64,000 nucleotides of DNA, from contig NZ_CP102509.1 of the NCBI RefSeq assembly GCF_024611995.1, positions 8,308,001 through 8,372,000 of the forward strand. The letters run 5' to 3'. Origin of the DNA: Streptomyces sp. NBC_00162. Lineage in GTDB: Bacteria; Actinomycetota; Actinomycetes; Streptomycetales; Streptomycetaceae. The notes beneath the pieces are model-generated. The model searched no databases, was not told the DNA's origin, and was given only the letters and a program-made list of their open reading frames with translations. Below are positions 38,203 to 46,982 of this stretch, in pieces (the first letter of the stretch is position 1; every line of letters begins with the position of its first letter). Made by a program: the position numbers and the translations under genes.

Positions 38203-38409
38203 ATGCGCATGCGAAGAATCCTGGGCCTCGCCCTGGCCGCGGCAACCCTTGCCGGCGCGAGCGCCGTCGGCGCTGTCAGCGCCGGGGCCGCCTCGTCTCC
38301 GAACATCTCCAGAGACGAGTGCACGGCCGCCGGCGGACAGATCGTTTCACGCCCCTACGCCAGCGACGCCTGCGCGCTGCCTGACGGGACCAGGCCGGCG
38401 ATCACCTGA
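38203..38409 (+). CDS. Tiny secreted two-Cys protein (paralogue)
   Basis: 68 residues with signal peptide MRMRRILGLALAAATLAGASA and a mature peptide of about 40 residues containing RDECTAAGG and SDACALPDG. AGGAGGAAG lies just upstream of the ATG. Pattern Glu-Cys-x3-Gly-Gly, then a Cys 12-14 residues later, is shared with the gene at 36435. Unknown function; secreted signalling, inhibitory or structural peptide are possible. Confidence 0.75.
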   Translation: MRMRRILGLALAAATLAGASAVGAVSAGAASSPNISRDECTAAGGQIVSRPYASDACALPDGTRPAIT

Positions 38410-39247
38410 CCCGTCGGCGCACGGCTGGGCAACCAGTCCGGCCGGTGCACCGGGCGCGGTGCGTATGGGGTGACCGCCCCCGGTCCACCGTTGGGTGGAT
38501 CGCCCGCGCCCGTCTCGACACCGCGGCACTCGCGATGGTGGACGCCGACCGTCTCGAAGCCAAGGCCGTCACCGCTTCGAGACGGTCCGCGCCGTCCTGA
38601 ACACCGTGCTCGCCGCCGTCCTGAACGGCCTCGCCATGTCGTCATACATTGACCGACGAGGTCGTTTCGCATTTCCTGGCTGTATTGATTTCGGATTTCC
38701 CAGCTGTATTGATCACGAGCATCGTTGACACTCGGCAGGTCTTGAACAGGCGCAGAAGAACGAGCAGTCCCGCCGGCCTCGAGCCTGGATGTGCCGACGG
38801 TGATGGAGTCTTCCTTCTGGCGCGGGCGATGATCGCGCCGCTGTGCGCACTGACGTGGCCCATTGCCGATGCCCTGACTCATTCCCACCGTGGAAGAGGT
38901 CCAGCAGGTCATCCCGCTCCACCAACCCGTCTGAGCCAAGGCCGACCCCGCCGGCATCGCCAACCGGCACGCGGCCCACGGCCCTCTCCAGGGACCTACG
39001 AGACGGCCCCGTAAAAGCACGACCAAGGAGCCGACCGGCACGGTGCACCCGCCGGTCGGCTCCGCCGTGCTCCTCGACGGCCCCGGGGATGACTCCGTCG
39101 TTCGGCCCATCAAGGGCACCGGCTGCAACGCCGAAAAGGACCAAGTGGAGTCGCCCCACCCTCGCGTTCCGGTAAGCCTCCGCGCCCCAGGCCGCCCCGA
39201 TGACGGCGGTCCCGTACCCCGGCCGACAGGCCCGGAGGAGATCCCGC
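38410..39247. other. Gap with no supported gene
   Basis: About 840 bases. No coherent protein; one direct repeat is annotated separately. The promoter of the Asp-box gene is presumably in its last 100 bases. Confidence 0.4.
38673..38719. repeat. Direct repeat around CTGTATTGAT
   Basis: ATTTCCTGGCTGTATTGATT and ATTTCCCAGCTGTATTGATC lie 27 bases apart (start to start), unusually AT-rich for this genome; possible regulator sites or scar. Confidence 0.6.
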
Positions 39248-40719
39248 ATGCGCGTCTGCCTGCCCCTGACCGCCGTCACCACCGCCGCGCTCCTGCTCGT
39301 CACGGTCACCGGCGTGACTCCCGCCGCAGCAGACCGGAACCCCGACGGCACACCACTGGTCAAGGTGTCCCACGGCGACCCGTACGCGGACTGCACCATC
39401 GGAGCGATCTCCCCCGAGAGCATCGTCTACCCCGGCACCGAGGTCGAGCCGTACCTGTCCGTCGATCCGCGCGACCCGAAACGCGTGGTCACCGTGTACC
39501 AGCAGGACCGCTGGAACGACGGCGCCGCCCGCGGCCTGGTGGCCTCCTGGACCACCGACGGCCACACCTTCCACCGGAGCCCGCTGCCGTTCAGCCTGTG
39601 CGCCCCCGGCGGCGCGGACTACGAACGGGCCTCCGACCCCTGGGTGAGCACCGGACCGGACGGCACCGTCTATGCGAGCGGGGAAGGCGTCGACTTCACC
39701 AAGAGCACGCGCAGCGCCCTCCTGGCCGCCACCTCCCGCGACGGCGGCCGCACTTGGCAGAACCTCACCACCACGCACGTCGACGAGCAGCCGTTCTTCA
39801 ACGACAAGCCCTCGCTCACCGCCGACCCGATCCGCGAAGGCACCGCCTACCAGGTCTGGAACCGCCTCGACAACGACCCGCCCGGCCCCAGCTCCCTCGA
39901 CGGTCCCGGCTACATCTCCCTCACCCGCGACGCCGGCCGCACCTGGAGCGAGGCCCGGCGGTTCGTCGACACCGGCGCCGTGCCCAACACCCAGACCATC
40001 GGCCATGTGATCGTCGTCGACCGGCGCACCGGCACCCTGTACGACTTCTACGACCGGATCACCTACTCCGACGACCTGAGCACCGTCACCGAAGCCCACT
40101 ACGAGGTGGTCACCTCCACCGACGCCGGAGAAACCTGGAGCGCCCCGGCCACCGTGGCCCGCGACACCTCCGTACCGGAGGTCGACCCGAACGACCCCAC
40201 CAAACTGCTGCGCGCCGCGTCCACCCTGCCCAGCCCGGCCGTCGACCCCAAGTCAGGCACGCTGTACATGGCCTACGAGGGCTCGGACTTCTCCGGCGGC
40301 AGGTTCGACTCCGTCCAGCTCGTGCGCTCCACCGACGGCGGACGTACCTGGGGGACCCCCGAGCTGATCAGCCCTGAGGACGTGCCGGCCTTCTCCCCGT
40401 CGATCGCGGTCGACGAGCGGGGCACGGTCGCACTCACCTACTACGACCTGCGCTTCCTCAAGCCGGGCGACACCACCACCCTGCCCACCGCCTACCAGCT
40501 GGCCACCCTGCCGCACGGAAACCCGGAGCTCCGGACCGAACGACGGATCTCACGGGTCTTCGACTGGCTGCAGGCGCCGTTCGCCGGGGGCTACTTCCTC
40601 GGCGACTACCAAGGCCTGGTCGCAGACGGCAAGGGGTGCGGGCGGTGCTCACCGAAACCAACTCCGACGCACCCCAGAACCGTACGGACGTGTACACCAG
40701 CAGTCTCCGCACCCGCTGA
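39248..40719 (+). CDS. Secreted Asp-box (sialidase-like) beta-propeller protein (one frameshift)
   Basis: About 490 residues from the ATG at 39248 (GGAGGAG upstream). Signal peptide MRVCLPLTAVTTAALLLVTVTG ending AAA. Four BNR/Asp-box repeats, Ser/Thr-x-Asp-x-Gly-x-Thr-Trp: SRDGGRTWQ, TRDAGRTWS, STDAGETWS and STDGGRTWG, hence a six-bladed propeller as in exo-sialidases and other secreted glycan-active or binding proteins. No full sialidase Arg triad is confirmed. The frame shifts at the GGGG 40633-40636; one extra G gives KGVRAVLTETNSDAPQNRTDVYTSSLRTR and a stop at 40719. Confidence 0.85.
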
Positions 40720-40854
40720 CCGACGGGGACGCCGTCGGCCGACCCGACCGCCGGCGGCTGCAGACAGGCCTCGGACCCACTCCGTGACCACGTTGGGCGG
40801 GGAGGTTTGGCTGAGTCCCGCCCGGCGGGGCGGTCCTGCTGCTCTGGGGTCGCG

Positions 40855-41470
40855 TGAACGCGGTTTGGTCGTGAACGAGGCGCTCGGGATCACCCACCGG
40901 GTGCGCCAGAACATCGACCACGCCCAACGCGCGGATCCCGCGTCGTCGCAGGTGGGACCGGATGGCACAGGTGGAGCAGGCCGGTCCGCGAGCACGGCCA
41001 ACGGCCGGGTTCGGGGCCTGCCGGGCCCGCTTCGTGGCACGCGGATGCGGGCCATGACCGCTTCGAAGGCGGGTGCGTCGCCGGCCTGGCCCGCGGTGAC
41101 GGTCAGGGCCAGGGGCCGTGCACGGTCGGCGGGCTCGCTGCGGCTTTCGGCCCCCTATTGCGTGCTCCGGCGGAATGCTGGTGGGCGCGGACGACGGTGG
41201 AGTCGACCGAGACGGTCCAGCCGATGTCGTCATCGGCGTCCGCGGCCGCCAGCACGGCGGTCAGGATGTTCTGCCAGGTTCCGTCGATGGCCCATCTGAT
41301 CAGCCGTTTGTGGGCGGTCTGGAACGGGCCGAGCCCGTCGGGCAGGTCCCGCCAGGGCGAGTTGGTGCGGTACTTCCACGCGATGGCCTCGAGCGTTCGG
41401 CGGTGATCAGCCCACTGCCGTCCACGGACCGGATCGGTCCTGGCCAGGAGACCCCAGTCGGCTGCTCCCG
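40855..41470 (-). mobile_element. IS5-family transposase remnant
   Basis: Minus-strand pieces: ADHRRTLEAIAWKYRTNSPWRDLPDGLG and KRLIRWAIDGTWQNILTAV, then IGWTVSVDSTVVRAHQHSAG (first Asp), then AIRSHLRRRGIRA (after the second Asp), in several frames. The Glu block is absent. Inactive scar downstream of the Asp-box gene. Confidence 0.7.
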
Positions 41471-41489
41471 CGGGGCAGTCGGGCCCTGG

Positions 41490-42125
41490 TCAGATCGTGA
41501 CCGGGCCGTGGGCGGTGGCGAACTCGACCGAGACCAGGCCCGGTTCCTCATCCTCGACCCAGGTGACGTCGATCTGGTCGAGGGGGTGGTCGGCCGGTTC
41601 GCCGAGGAATTCGGCGATGGAGGCGGCGTCGCCGGCGATGGAGACCCCGTGGATGGTGGTGGAGGTGCGCGGGTCGGCGCTCGGGCGCTCCTCGATGGGG
41701 ACCAGCCACTGAAGGAAGTAGGGCAATTGCGGGTCCTCCAGCAGTTCCAGCAGGCCGATCTGCTTCCACCTCAGGTCGAACCCGTCGGGGCGGACACGGT
41801 GGCCCTCGGCCGAGGCGCGGCCGAGGCGGGCCTCGACCGGAGCGATGTCGTCGACGGAGACCACCCAACCGAGCCAGCCGCCGCCCTCGGCGGCGCGGCG
41901 CGCGACCGCCTGGCCGAAGGGTGCGCGGTCGGCGGCGGGGTGGTCGAGTGTGGTGACGACCTCGACGTAGGTGCCGCCGCTCAGCGGGAGAATAAAATTG
42001 CGGGTGCCGAATCGCGGGTGCACGCCCCCGTCGACGAACCCGGCGCCGAGGGCCGATCCGATCCACTGGACGGTCGAGACGAAGCTGTCGCGGGCCACCG
42101 CATAGGACACGTGATCAAGTTGCAC
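41490..42125 (-). CDS. VOC/glyoxalase-like protein
   Basis: About 211 residues. Reads VQLDHVSYAVARDSFVSTVQWIGSALGAGF at the start, then the second element GGTYVEVVTTLDHPAADRAPFG and GFDLRWKQIGLLELLEDPQLPYFLQWL, the glyoxalase-like (DUF4062/VOC type) layout with one N-terminal and one C-terminal half. GTG start at 42125 chosen because it begins the conserved LDHVSYAV strand; an ATG in another frame is not. Weak Shine-Dalgarno. No metal-binding triad confirmed. Confidence 0.75.
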   Translation of the reverse strand: MQLDHVSYAVARDSFVSTVQWIGSALGAGFVDGGVHPRFGTRNFILPLSGGTYVEVVTTLDHPAADRAPFGQAVARRAAEGGGWLGWVVSVDDIAPVEARLGRASAEGHRVRPDGFDLRWKQIGLLELLEDPQLPYFLQWLVPIEERPSADPRTSTTIHGVSIAGDAASIAEFLGEPADHPLDQIDVTWVEDEEPGLVSVEFATAHGPVTI

Positions 42126-42865
42126 TGCGCCATCATCACCCGACAACCCGCACAAATCCCGACGCCACGCCCGCCGCCCCGGCCGCGTCCGCCGTGGATC
42201 CAGCCGTGGAGCGGATCGATCGTCGTCATCCCGGCGGGGGAGGCCCGGTCGAAGCCAGGCAGCAGCGCTGCCGCCTGGTCGAGGCCCACGACCCGCTCGA
42301 TCAGCCGCTGCGGGGCAAGCGCTGCTGCCACAGGATTTCGATCCGGCATGCAGCACCTGCGCACCGCACTTCCAAGAGACAGGCTCTAGTCTCGACAGGG
42401 AGCCCCGTGGACTCGACGGAGTACGACTGCCAGCGCAGGCCCCTACTGCCTTCCACCCGGTAAAGAGGGCCCGTCCGACCAGCCGGCCCACCGCTGTTGG
42501 CGGCCTGCGGAGCAGGTGATGGGGATTCTTGAAAACGGCTGTGACCGCGCTTGCGTGATGGCTACGGCTGTCGTCGGATCGGGGCATCCTTACAGGGACT
42601 CTTTTGACCGCGAAGATCACGGGCGTGGCAGGATGAGGGCATGACTATCCGAAAGGCTCATGCCGCGTAGGTCCCCCGGCCGAATCAGACGGGAAGTGCC
42701 ACGTCCTGCCGTCGGATCCGGCGACAGCCGCCATCAGCGCAGTACCACGCGACGCTTGAAGTGCCGAAACAAGCTGGGCCACATTCCGGAGCCGGGATAT
42801 CCGTGAACGGATATCCCGGCATGCGAAGTGCGCCTACCTAGGAATCTGGGGTTTTGCTCGCAGAT
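42126..42865. other. Gap with a strong hairpin
   Basis: About 740 bases between VOC gene and the ABC cluster. A nine-codon frame (MTIRKAHAA, 42641-42670) is the only small peptide; its reality is uncertain. The hairpin at 42791-42820 lies just downstream of the minus-strand cluster. Confidence 0.45.
42791..42820 (-). terminator. Perfect 14-base hairpin ending the ABC cluster
   Basis: GCCGGGATATCCGT, two bases, ACGGATATCCCGGC: a perfect stem just past the last gene of the minus-strand cluster. No T run. Confidence 0.7.
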
Positions 42866-43471
42866 TTACCTTCGGAGGAAGGTTTTTCTTCGCCACGGGG
42901 TGGCTGCGGTTGCAGTCACGCCGAGGGACAAAGCGAGCACCGCTACAGCCCAGCTGAAGCGGTCGGTCGCCGAGTTTGACGTCCAGTCCCACCAATTGTG
43001 GGGGTACCAGATCAAAAAGAAGGCCGAGGCCAGGGGAATGGTCCAGCCAAGTTGGTGGCCGAGCAGCCTCACCGACAGCAGGGCGAGACCGAGCCAGATC
43101 AGGAGGGATCGGATGAAGACGACCCCAGCTTCCGTGCTGACGGCGAGTGCCTCAGTGATGAAGGACAAGACGCAAGCTGTCAGTGTCAGGCCAATGCAGT
43201 AGTTGAGGCGGAACCGGTGCATCGCGGATGCACCCATTTCGTCATGTTCCGACATGGCTCCGTCGAGAGCCGCAGTGAGGAAGACGGCTGACAGAAGCGG
43301 GAGTTCGTGTCGGAAGGGCACACCGGTGGTGACTCCTCCGCTGCCGATGGAAGGCAGCGCGATAGGGGTGCCGCCAAAGAAGGCCGAGAGGAGGGCAATA
43401 GCGGCCGTCGCTGCGAGGATTGCTATGCCCCGGTGCACTCTTGCGTAACGGAGCAATTCAGAACCGGTCAT
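42866..43471 (-). CDS. Multi-pass membrane protein of the ABC/peptide cluster
   Basis: 201 residues from the ATG at 43471. About five to six hydrophobic helices: GIAILAATAAIALLSAFF, LPLLSAVFLTAALDGAM, YCIGLTLTACVLSFITEAL, GVVFIRSLLIWLGLALLSV, IPLASAFFLIWYPHNWW and FSWAVAVLALSLGVTATAA. No catalytic motif. Last gene of a five-gene minus-strand cluster; it overlaps the previous gene by 14 bases. Could be an immunity or transport subunit; not recognised. Confidence 0.78.
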   Translation of the reverse strand: MTGSELLRYARVHRGIAILAATAAIALLSAFFGGTPIALPSIGSGGVTTGVPFRHELPLLSAVFLTAALDGAMSEHDEMGASAMHRFRLNYCIGLTLTACVLSFITEALAVSTEAGVVFIRSLLIWLGLALLSVRLLGHQLGWTIPLASAFFLIWYPHNWWDWTSNSATDRFSWAVAVLALSLGVTATAATPWRRKTFLRR

Positions 43472-44185
43472 CAGGCTTGCACCAGGAAGGGTCTCGAATA
43501 ATGTGGCTGCGTTCCTCAGCGAGCCATTCCTGCTGCTCGGCTGCGGGCATCCGTGCAGCCTTGGTCGCCTCGCGCTGGGCGGCGGAGACACCTTCCATGT
43601 GGAGTCCCTGGTCGGCTACAGCCGGGTCTTGGCCGGTGGAGCGGTACTCGAGCCATAGGTGGATGTTGTCCATCGCCTGCCAGGCCCGGCTCTCCTCTTG
43701 CGGAGGGCGGCAGAGGCCCAGCGACTGGGTGAACACCTGGTCGGCCATGGCGATCGCTGCGGTACGGACGTGTCCCTCGGCGATGTCGAATCCTCGGTCG
43801 CCCCACTTGGTCCGCCGGAGCCCGAACTCGTAGAACGCTTCGGGTGACTTCAACCAGGATTGGTCGGGCTGGCCCAAGCGCTGGGCCATGGCCGTCAATT
43901 CGGGCAGGTACTTGCGGTGCTCGGGCCACACGCACACCTGTGGCGCGCCCCCTCGGCACGGTCGCACAGGGGCGCTGTCGCCGACGCCGGGCGCTCGACC
44001 CGCAGTTCGCCGCTGGCTGGCATCGCAAAAACCAGTGCGATGAGGGAGGCTGCTGTTGCCCCGATGGCGGCAGTGCGGGTGGGCAGGGACGTTGCCCGGC
44101 GCGGCATCTGGCGCTCGGCGCTGCTCCGCAGTCGCGGTGCTGTCACAGCCAGCGTGGCGAGGGCGAGCGCAAACAGCAGCCTCAC
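43458..44185 (-). CDS. Cluster protein with one N-terminal membrane segment (one frameshift)
   Basis: About 242 residues from a GTG at 44185, overlapping the previous stop (GTGA). Begins VRLLFALALATLAVTA, then a second hydrophobic segment (AAIGATAASLIALVFAMP) and a soluble domain: VCVWPEHRKYLPELTAMAQRLG, GLRRTKWGDRGFDIAEGHV and PAEQQEWLAEERSHI. The frame shifts at the five-C run 43948-43952 (G on the coding strand); one extra base gives DRAEGGAPQVCVWPEH. Unknown family; extracytoplasmic partner of the ABC permease is possible (inference). Confidence 0.72.
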
Positions 44186-44760
44186 GGTGACTGGAAGGGG
44201 CGTAGGTGCTGGTCCGGCGGCCCCGCGAGGACATTGAACTTGAAGGGGAGCGCCAGCATGCTGATGAAGCAGCCCAGTGCGCAGACGATGGGGGTGAAGG
44301 TGGCGGAGGGCCACCATCGGCCGGCCAGATGGCCTACGGACGCGAAGATGATCAGGGTCGAGGCGCCGAGCAGGAGGTAGGAGGGCCACAGGAATCCGGG
44401 GCCCGCCTCGCTGAACGAGATGAACGCGGCGGTCAGGCATCCGACCGCGTAGGCGAGGAACCCGAGGGTGAGAGTGGCGGCCAGACGTGCGGCCTCGATC
44501 CGCCAGATTGGTCGGGCGGCCGCAAGCACGGTCTCGGGCATTCCCACGCGGGAGGAGCGTCCGGCCTGCCAGGCTGAGACGCCGGCGAGGACGGGCCCCA
44601 GGAAGAGTGTGACGACCTGGGCTGCCACACTGGCTTCGGGCCATACCCCGATCCAGTACCGGGACCGACCGAAGAGCACCAGCAAGTCCACGGCGATCAT
44701 CACGGGAAAAGCTGTCAGCAGCGGCGAGCGGCGCAGCTCGATGCGGTAGGCATTCAGCAT
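44182..44760 (-). CDS. ABC transporter permease-like membrane protein
   Basis: 192 residues with about five hydrophobic helices: TAFPVMIAVDLLVLFG, VAAQVVTLFLGPVLAGVSAW, LAATLTLGFLAYAVGCLTAAFI, LWPSYLLLGASTLIIFASVGHLAG and TPIVCALGCFISMLALPF. Starts MLNAYRIELRRSPLLT, overlapping the ATPase gene by seven bases. ABC-2-like small permease; substrate unknown. Overlap on both sides indicates a tight operon. Confidence 0.82.
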   Translation of the reverse strand: MLNAYRIELRRSPLLTAFPVMIAVDLLVLFGRSRYWIGVWPEASVAAQVVTLFLGPVLAGVSAWQAGRSSRVGMPETVLAAARPIWRIEAARLAATLTLGFLAYAVGCLTAAFISFSEAGPGFLWPSYLLLGASTLIIFASVGHLAGRWWPSATFTPIVCALGCFISMLALPFKFNVLAGPPDQHLRPFQSP

Positions 44761-45530
44761 GCGGCCCCCTCGTTGGGTCGGCGGTTGCCGAGTACCGTCA
44801 TGTAGCCGCGTTCCAGGGGGCTGTCGCCTGGGGCTGCGGGGGTTGCCAACTCTGCCAGCTGCTGAGGTGTGCCGCTGTGGCGCAGTTGGCCGTCGCTCAG
44901 CACGAGGACGGTGTCGCAGGCGGCGCCGACGTCCTCAACCAGGTGCGTGCTGAGGAGGACGGCCGTTCCTGCGTGGGCGAGGGAACGAATGAGCTCACGG
45001 AAGTCGAGACGCTGCGCGGGGTCGAGACCGACGGTCGGCTCATCCAGCAGAAGCAGGGAGGGGGAGCCGACGATGGCCGCGGCGATTCCGGCCCGGCGGA
45101 GCATGCCGCCGGACAGCGACTTCATGCGGTCCCGGGCCCGGTCGGCCAGGCCCACAGCCGCCAGTGCCTCCTTGGTCGCAGAGTCGGCCTTCTTGGAGGG
45201 GACCTCACGCAGCCAGGCGCAGTAGCGGACGAAGTCCGTTATGGAGAAGGCCGGGTAGTAGCCGAAGTCCTGCGGGAGATAGCCGATGCGACGGCGGACA
45301 TGCCGCGCTTGCCGTTCGTTGGTGACGGGGCTGCCGAACAACTCCAGCTGCCCGCTTTGTGGCGGCGCGATGGTCGCGAGGGTACGGAAGAGCGTGGTCT
45401 TGCCCGCGCCGTTGGGGCCCAGCAAGCCCGTGACACCGGGCAGGATGGACAGGTCGAGATTCTCGATGATGGTTCGGCCGCTGTAACCCTGCGTGAGGGT
45501 CGTCAATCGAGCGACAGGGTATGTCGTCAT
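44754..45530 (-). CDS. ABC transporter ATP-binding protein
   Basis: 258 residues. Walker A GPNGAGKTT near 38-46, Q-loop YLPQDFGYYP, signature LSGGMLRRAGIA near 139, Walker B LLLLDEPTVGLDP near 158, H-loop STHLVEDV. This is the multidrug/ABC-2 type ATPase. It follows the secreted peptide gene on the same strand, separated by a strong hairpin at 45551-45584, and overlaps the permease. Together with the permease it could export or protect against the peptide. Confidence 0.95.
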   Translation of the reverse strand: MTTYPVARLTTLTQGYSGRTIIENLDLSILPGVTGLLGPNGAGKTTLFRTLATIAPPQSGQLELFGSPVTNERQARHVRRRIGYLPQDFGYYPAFSITDFVRYCAWLREVPSKKADSATKEALAAVGLADRARDRMKSLSGGMLRRAGIAAAIVGSPSLLLLDEPTVGLDPAQRLDFRELIRSLAHAGTAVLLSTHLVEDVGAACDTVLVLSDGQLRHSGTPQQLAELATPAAPGDSPLERGYMTVLGNRRPNEGAAC

Positions 45531-45550
45531 TGGCAGAATTCCCTGAAATA

Positions 45551-45584
45551 AAGGATGGGCCCGCCATTCAGGCGGGCCCTCCTT
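45551..45584 (-). terminator. Strong hairpin between the peptide and ABC genes
   Basis: GGGCCCGCC, five bases ATTCA, GGCGGGCCC, extended by AAGGA and TCCTT. Just downstream of the peptide stop at 45603 and upstream of the ATPase start at 45530, so it could let the peptide be made in excess over the transporter. Confidence 0.75.
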
Positions 45585-45606
45585 GACTAGCTGACTAGCT
45601 GACTAG
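45585..45606. repeat. Tandem CTGACTAG repeats across the peptide stop
   Basis: Almost three copies of CTGACTAG (GACTAGCTGACTAGCTGACTAG). On the coding (minus) strand they give several TAG/TCA codons, making a multi-frame stop region. Confidence 0.75.
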
Positions 45607-45947
45607 ACAGCGTAAGTCACATGGGTCTTGTTGATCTTGAATGTGCACTCGTGGGTGTCATACTTTCCCACGTATCCGCTGTGCAGGTGGTCCCAGTGCT
45701 CCGTATCGAGCTCGACATTGCAGTCATACTGCGTAATGTACGTGTAAGACGGGTAGTTCGACGCGCTGGAGCAGTAGCCGTGACCGGAGGTGCTGTACCA
45801 GTATCCCCGGCATCCCTGCTGCCAGGTTGACTCGTAGGACGCGCTCGCTATCGGAGCCGTCAGGCCGATGGCGGCAGCTGCCAGGGCACCTACGACAACA
45901 CCCTTGGCAACCTTCGAACCGGCTATGCGTGACGCAATGGAATTCAT
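45603..45947 (-). CDS. Small secreted Tyr/Cys-rich peptide
   Basis: 114 residues from the ATG at 45947 with AGGGGGA upstream. A signal peptide (about 1-36, VAKGVVVGALAAAAIGLTAPIASA) precedes a mature peptide of about 78 residues, rich in Tyr, Ser, His and with four Cys (QGCRGYWY, HGYCSSAS, QYDCNVEL, HECTFKI), probably two disulfides. No Gly-Gly leader. Followed by a hairpin and an ABC ATPase/permease set: a bacteriocin-like or signalling peptide with a transporter is a possible reading, but family is not recognised; Lactococcin 972 likeness is superficial. Confidence 0.8.
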   Translation of the reverse strand: MNSIASRIAGSKVAKGVVVGALAAAAIGLTAPIASASYESTWQQGCRGYWYSTSGHGYCSSASNYPSYTYITQYDCNVELDTEHWDHLHSGYVGKYDTHECTFKINKTHVTYAV

Positions 45948-46190
45948 GGATTCCCCCTTGGGAATAGAATGACGGAGGCGTAAAAAACTGCCCCGCAGCT
46001 ATGAAATGCAAAGCCAACAAGCTGAACGATCTTGAGTCAAGTCGATAGCGAAATTCGACCTTCCGTCATCGCCCATTCTCGCAAAAGGCAATTGGCAAGC
46101 TTCTTCCTGTGCTCATCAATTACCTACTTCACTAACAGCGCATCCGCCAACAGGTAAGTTGATCATGGTGGTGATATTCGTTAGGCGCCC
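45948..46190. promoter_or_regulatory. AT-rich upstream region of the peptide gene
   Basis: About 240 bases clearly richer in A and T than the rest of the window, presumably the promoter; no obvious operator. It fits a horizontally acquired cluster. Confidence 0.45.
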
Positions 46191-46421
46191 GACATGGCCT
46201 GCACAAGCCAGGCGCCAGGACAGCCTCTACGCCTCCAGGACAACCACCCGCCGCGCATCAATCTAGGCTCACGCGAGGTCCACGAGTGTGCGTGGTGTGC
46301 AGGGATTCTGTGCAACGCGCGCTACTATGGCGCGCCCAGGGAGCTCGCACAGTGTTCGGTGGGGATGATTCCGTAGGCCCAAAGCCGTGACCTCGCCGCG
46401 CCACCGGCTCTTTGGGATCGC
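46191..46421. other. Gap with no supported gene
   Basis: About 230 bases between the peptide promoter and an NlpC/P60 remnant; nothing recognisable. Confidence 0.35.
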
Positions 46422-46720
46422 CTACGCACGGGTCGCGCCGTGGTAATCGGCGGCGGGCATGGCGGAGTCGAGCGGGGCGACCTCGACTTGGCGGCCAGTT
46501 CGGGGTGCGTGGAGACCTGGCCGGAGCCCGCGTAGAGGCCGACGTGGCAAATGGAGCCGCGATCGAATTCGCCGAGATCTGCCTGACGGGGTCCCCGCAC
46601 TGCGCCCGGTGGTCGACCCCGCGCCCGCGGGGATGGTTCGGACGCGGTCCCCTCCCAAGGGTCGATGTCGACTTGGCCGGTGCGAGCGGAGCATCCCGAT
46701 CAAGCACACGACCCCCGAGT
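46422..46720 (-). pseudogene. NlpC/P60 cell-wall peptidase remnant
   Basis: Minus-strand pieces ADLGEFDRGSICHVGLYAGSGQVSTHP and QVEVAPLDSAMPAADYHGATR with a stop match the C-terminal NlpC/P60 domain (the His of HVGLY is catalytic). A shift separates the two pieces and the upstream Cys part is not found. Probably inactive. Confidence 0.55.
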
Positions 46721-46963
46721 CGCGGGGCTCGCCAACGGCATCGCAGAACTATCCAATGGCGCTGTGGTTCGGCCACGTCCCTCCTGGCCATCCCTGCGTG
46801 CCGGTTGTCCATCGCTGCGGGCCGATTCCCAGGAGTGGGCTGGGGCATCACCCCGGCGTCCGCAGCTCTCTCGCCTGGTGAGATCGAGACCTGGCAGCCA
46901 ACGGGAGGCCCGAGATAACGGATTCAACGTCATGTCCAGGGCTGTCGGGAGTCGGCGGGATGC

Positions 46964-46982
46964 TTAGGTTAGCCTGCCCTTA
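46964..46982 (+). promoter_or_regulatory. Iron-box-like operator overlapping the start of the CopD-like gene
   Basis: TTAGGTTAGCCTGCCCTTA matches most of the DtxR/DmdR palindrome TTAGGTTAGCCTAACCTAA. TAGGTT within it could be the -10 box, and no Shine-Dalgarno precedes the ATG at 46982, so a leaderless iron-repressed transcript is plausible. Confidence 0.55.

Noticed and set aside
39043..40377. 444-residue open frame overlapping the Asp-box gene
   Set aside because: Arg/Pro/His-rich shadow with no signal peptide; the other frame has signal peptide and four Asp-boxes.
45603..45947. Lactococcin 972 family bacteriocin
   Set aside because: Shares size, signal peptide and ABC context only; the family's conserved sequence pattern is not present.
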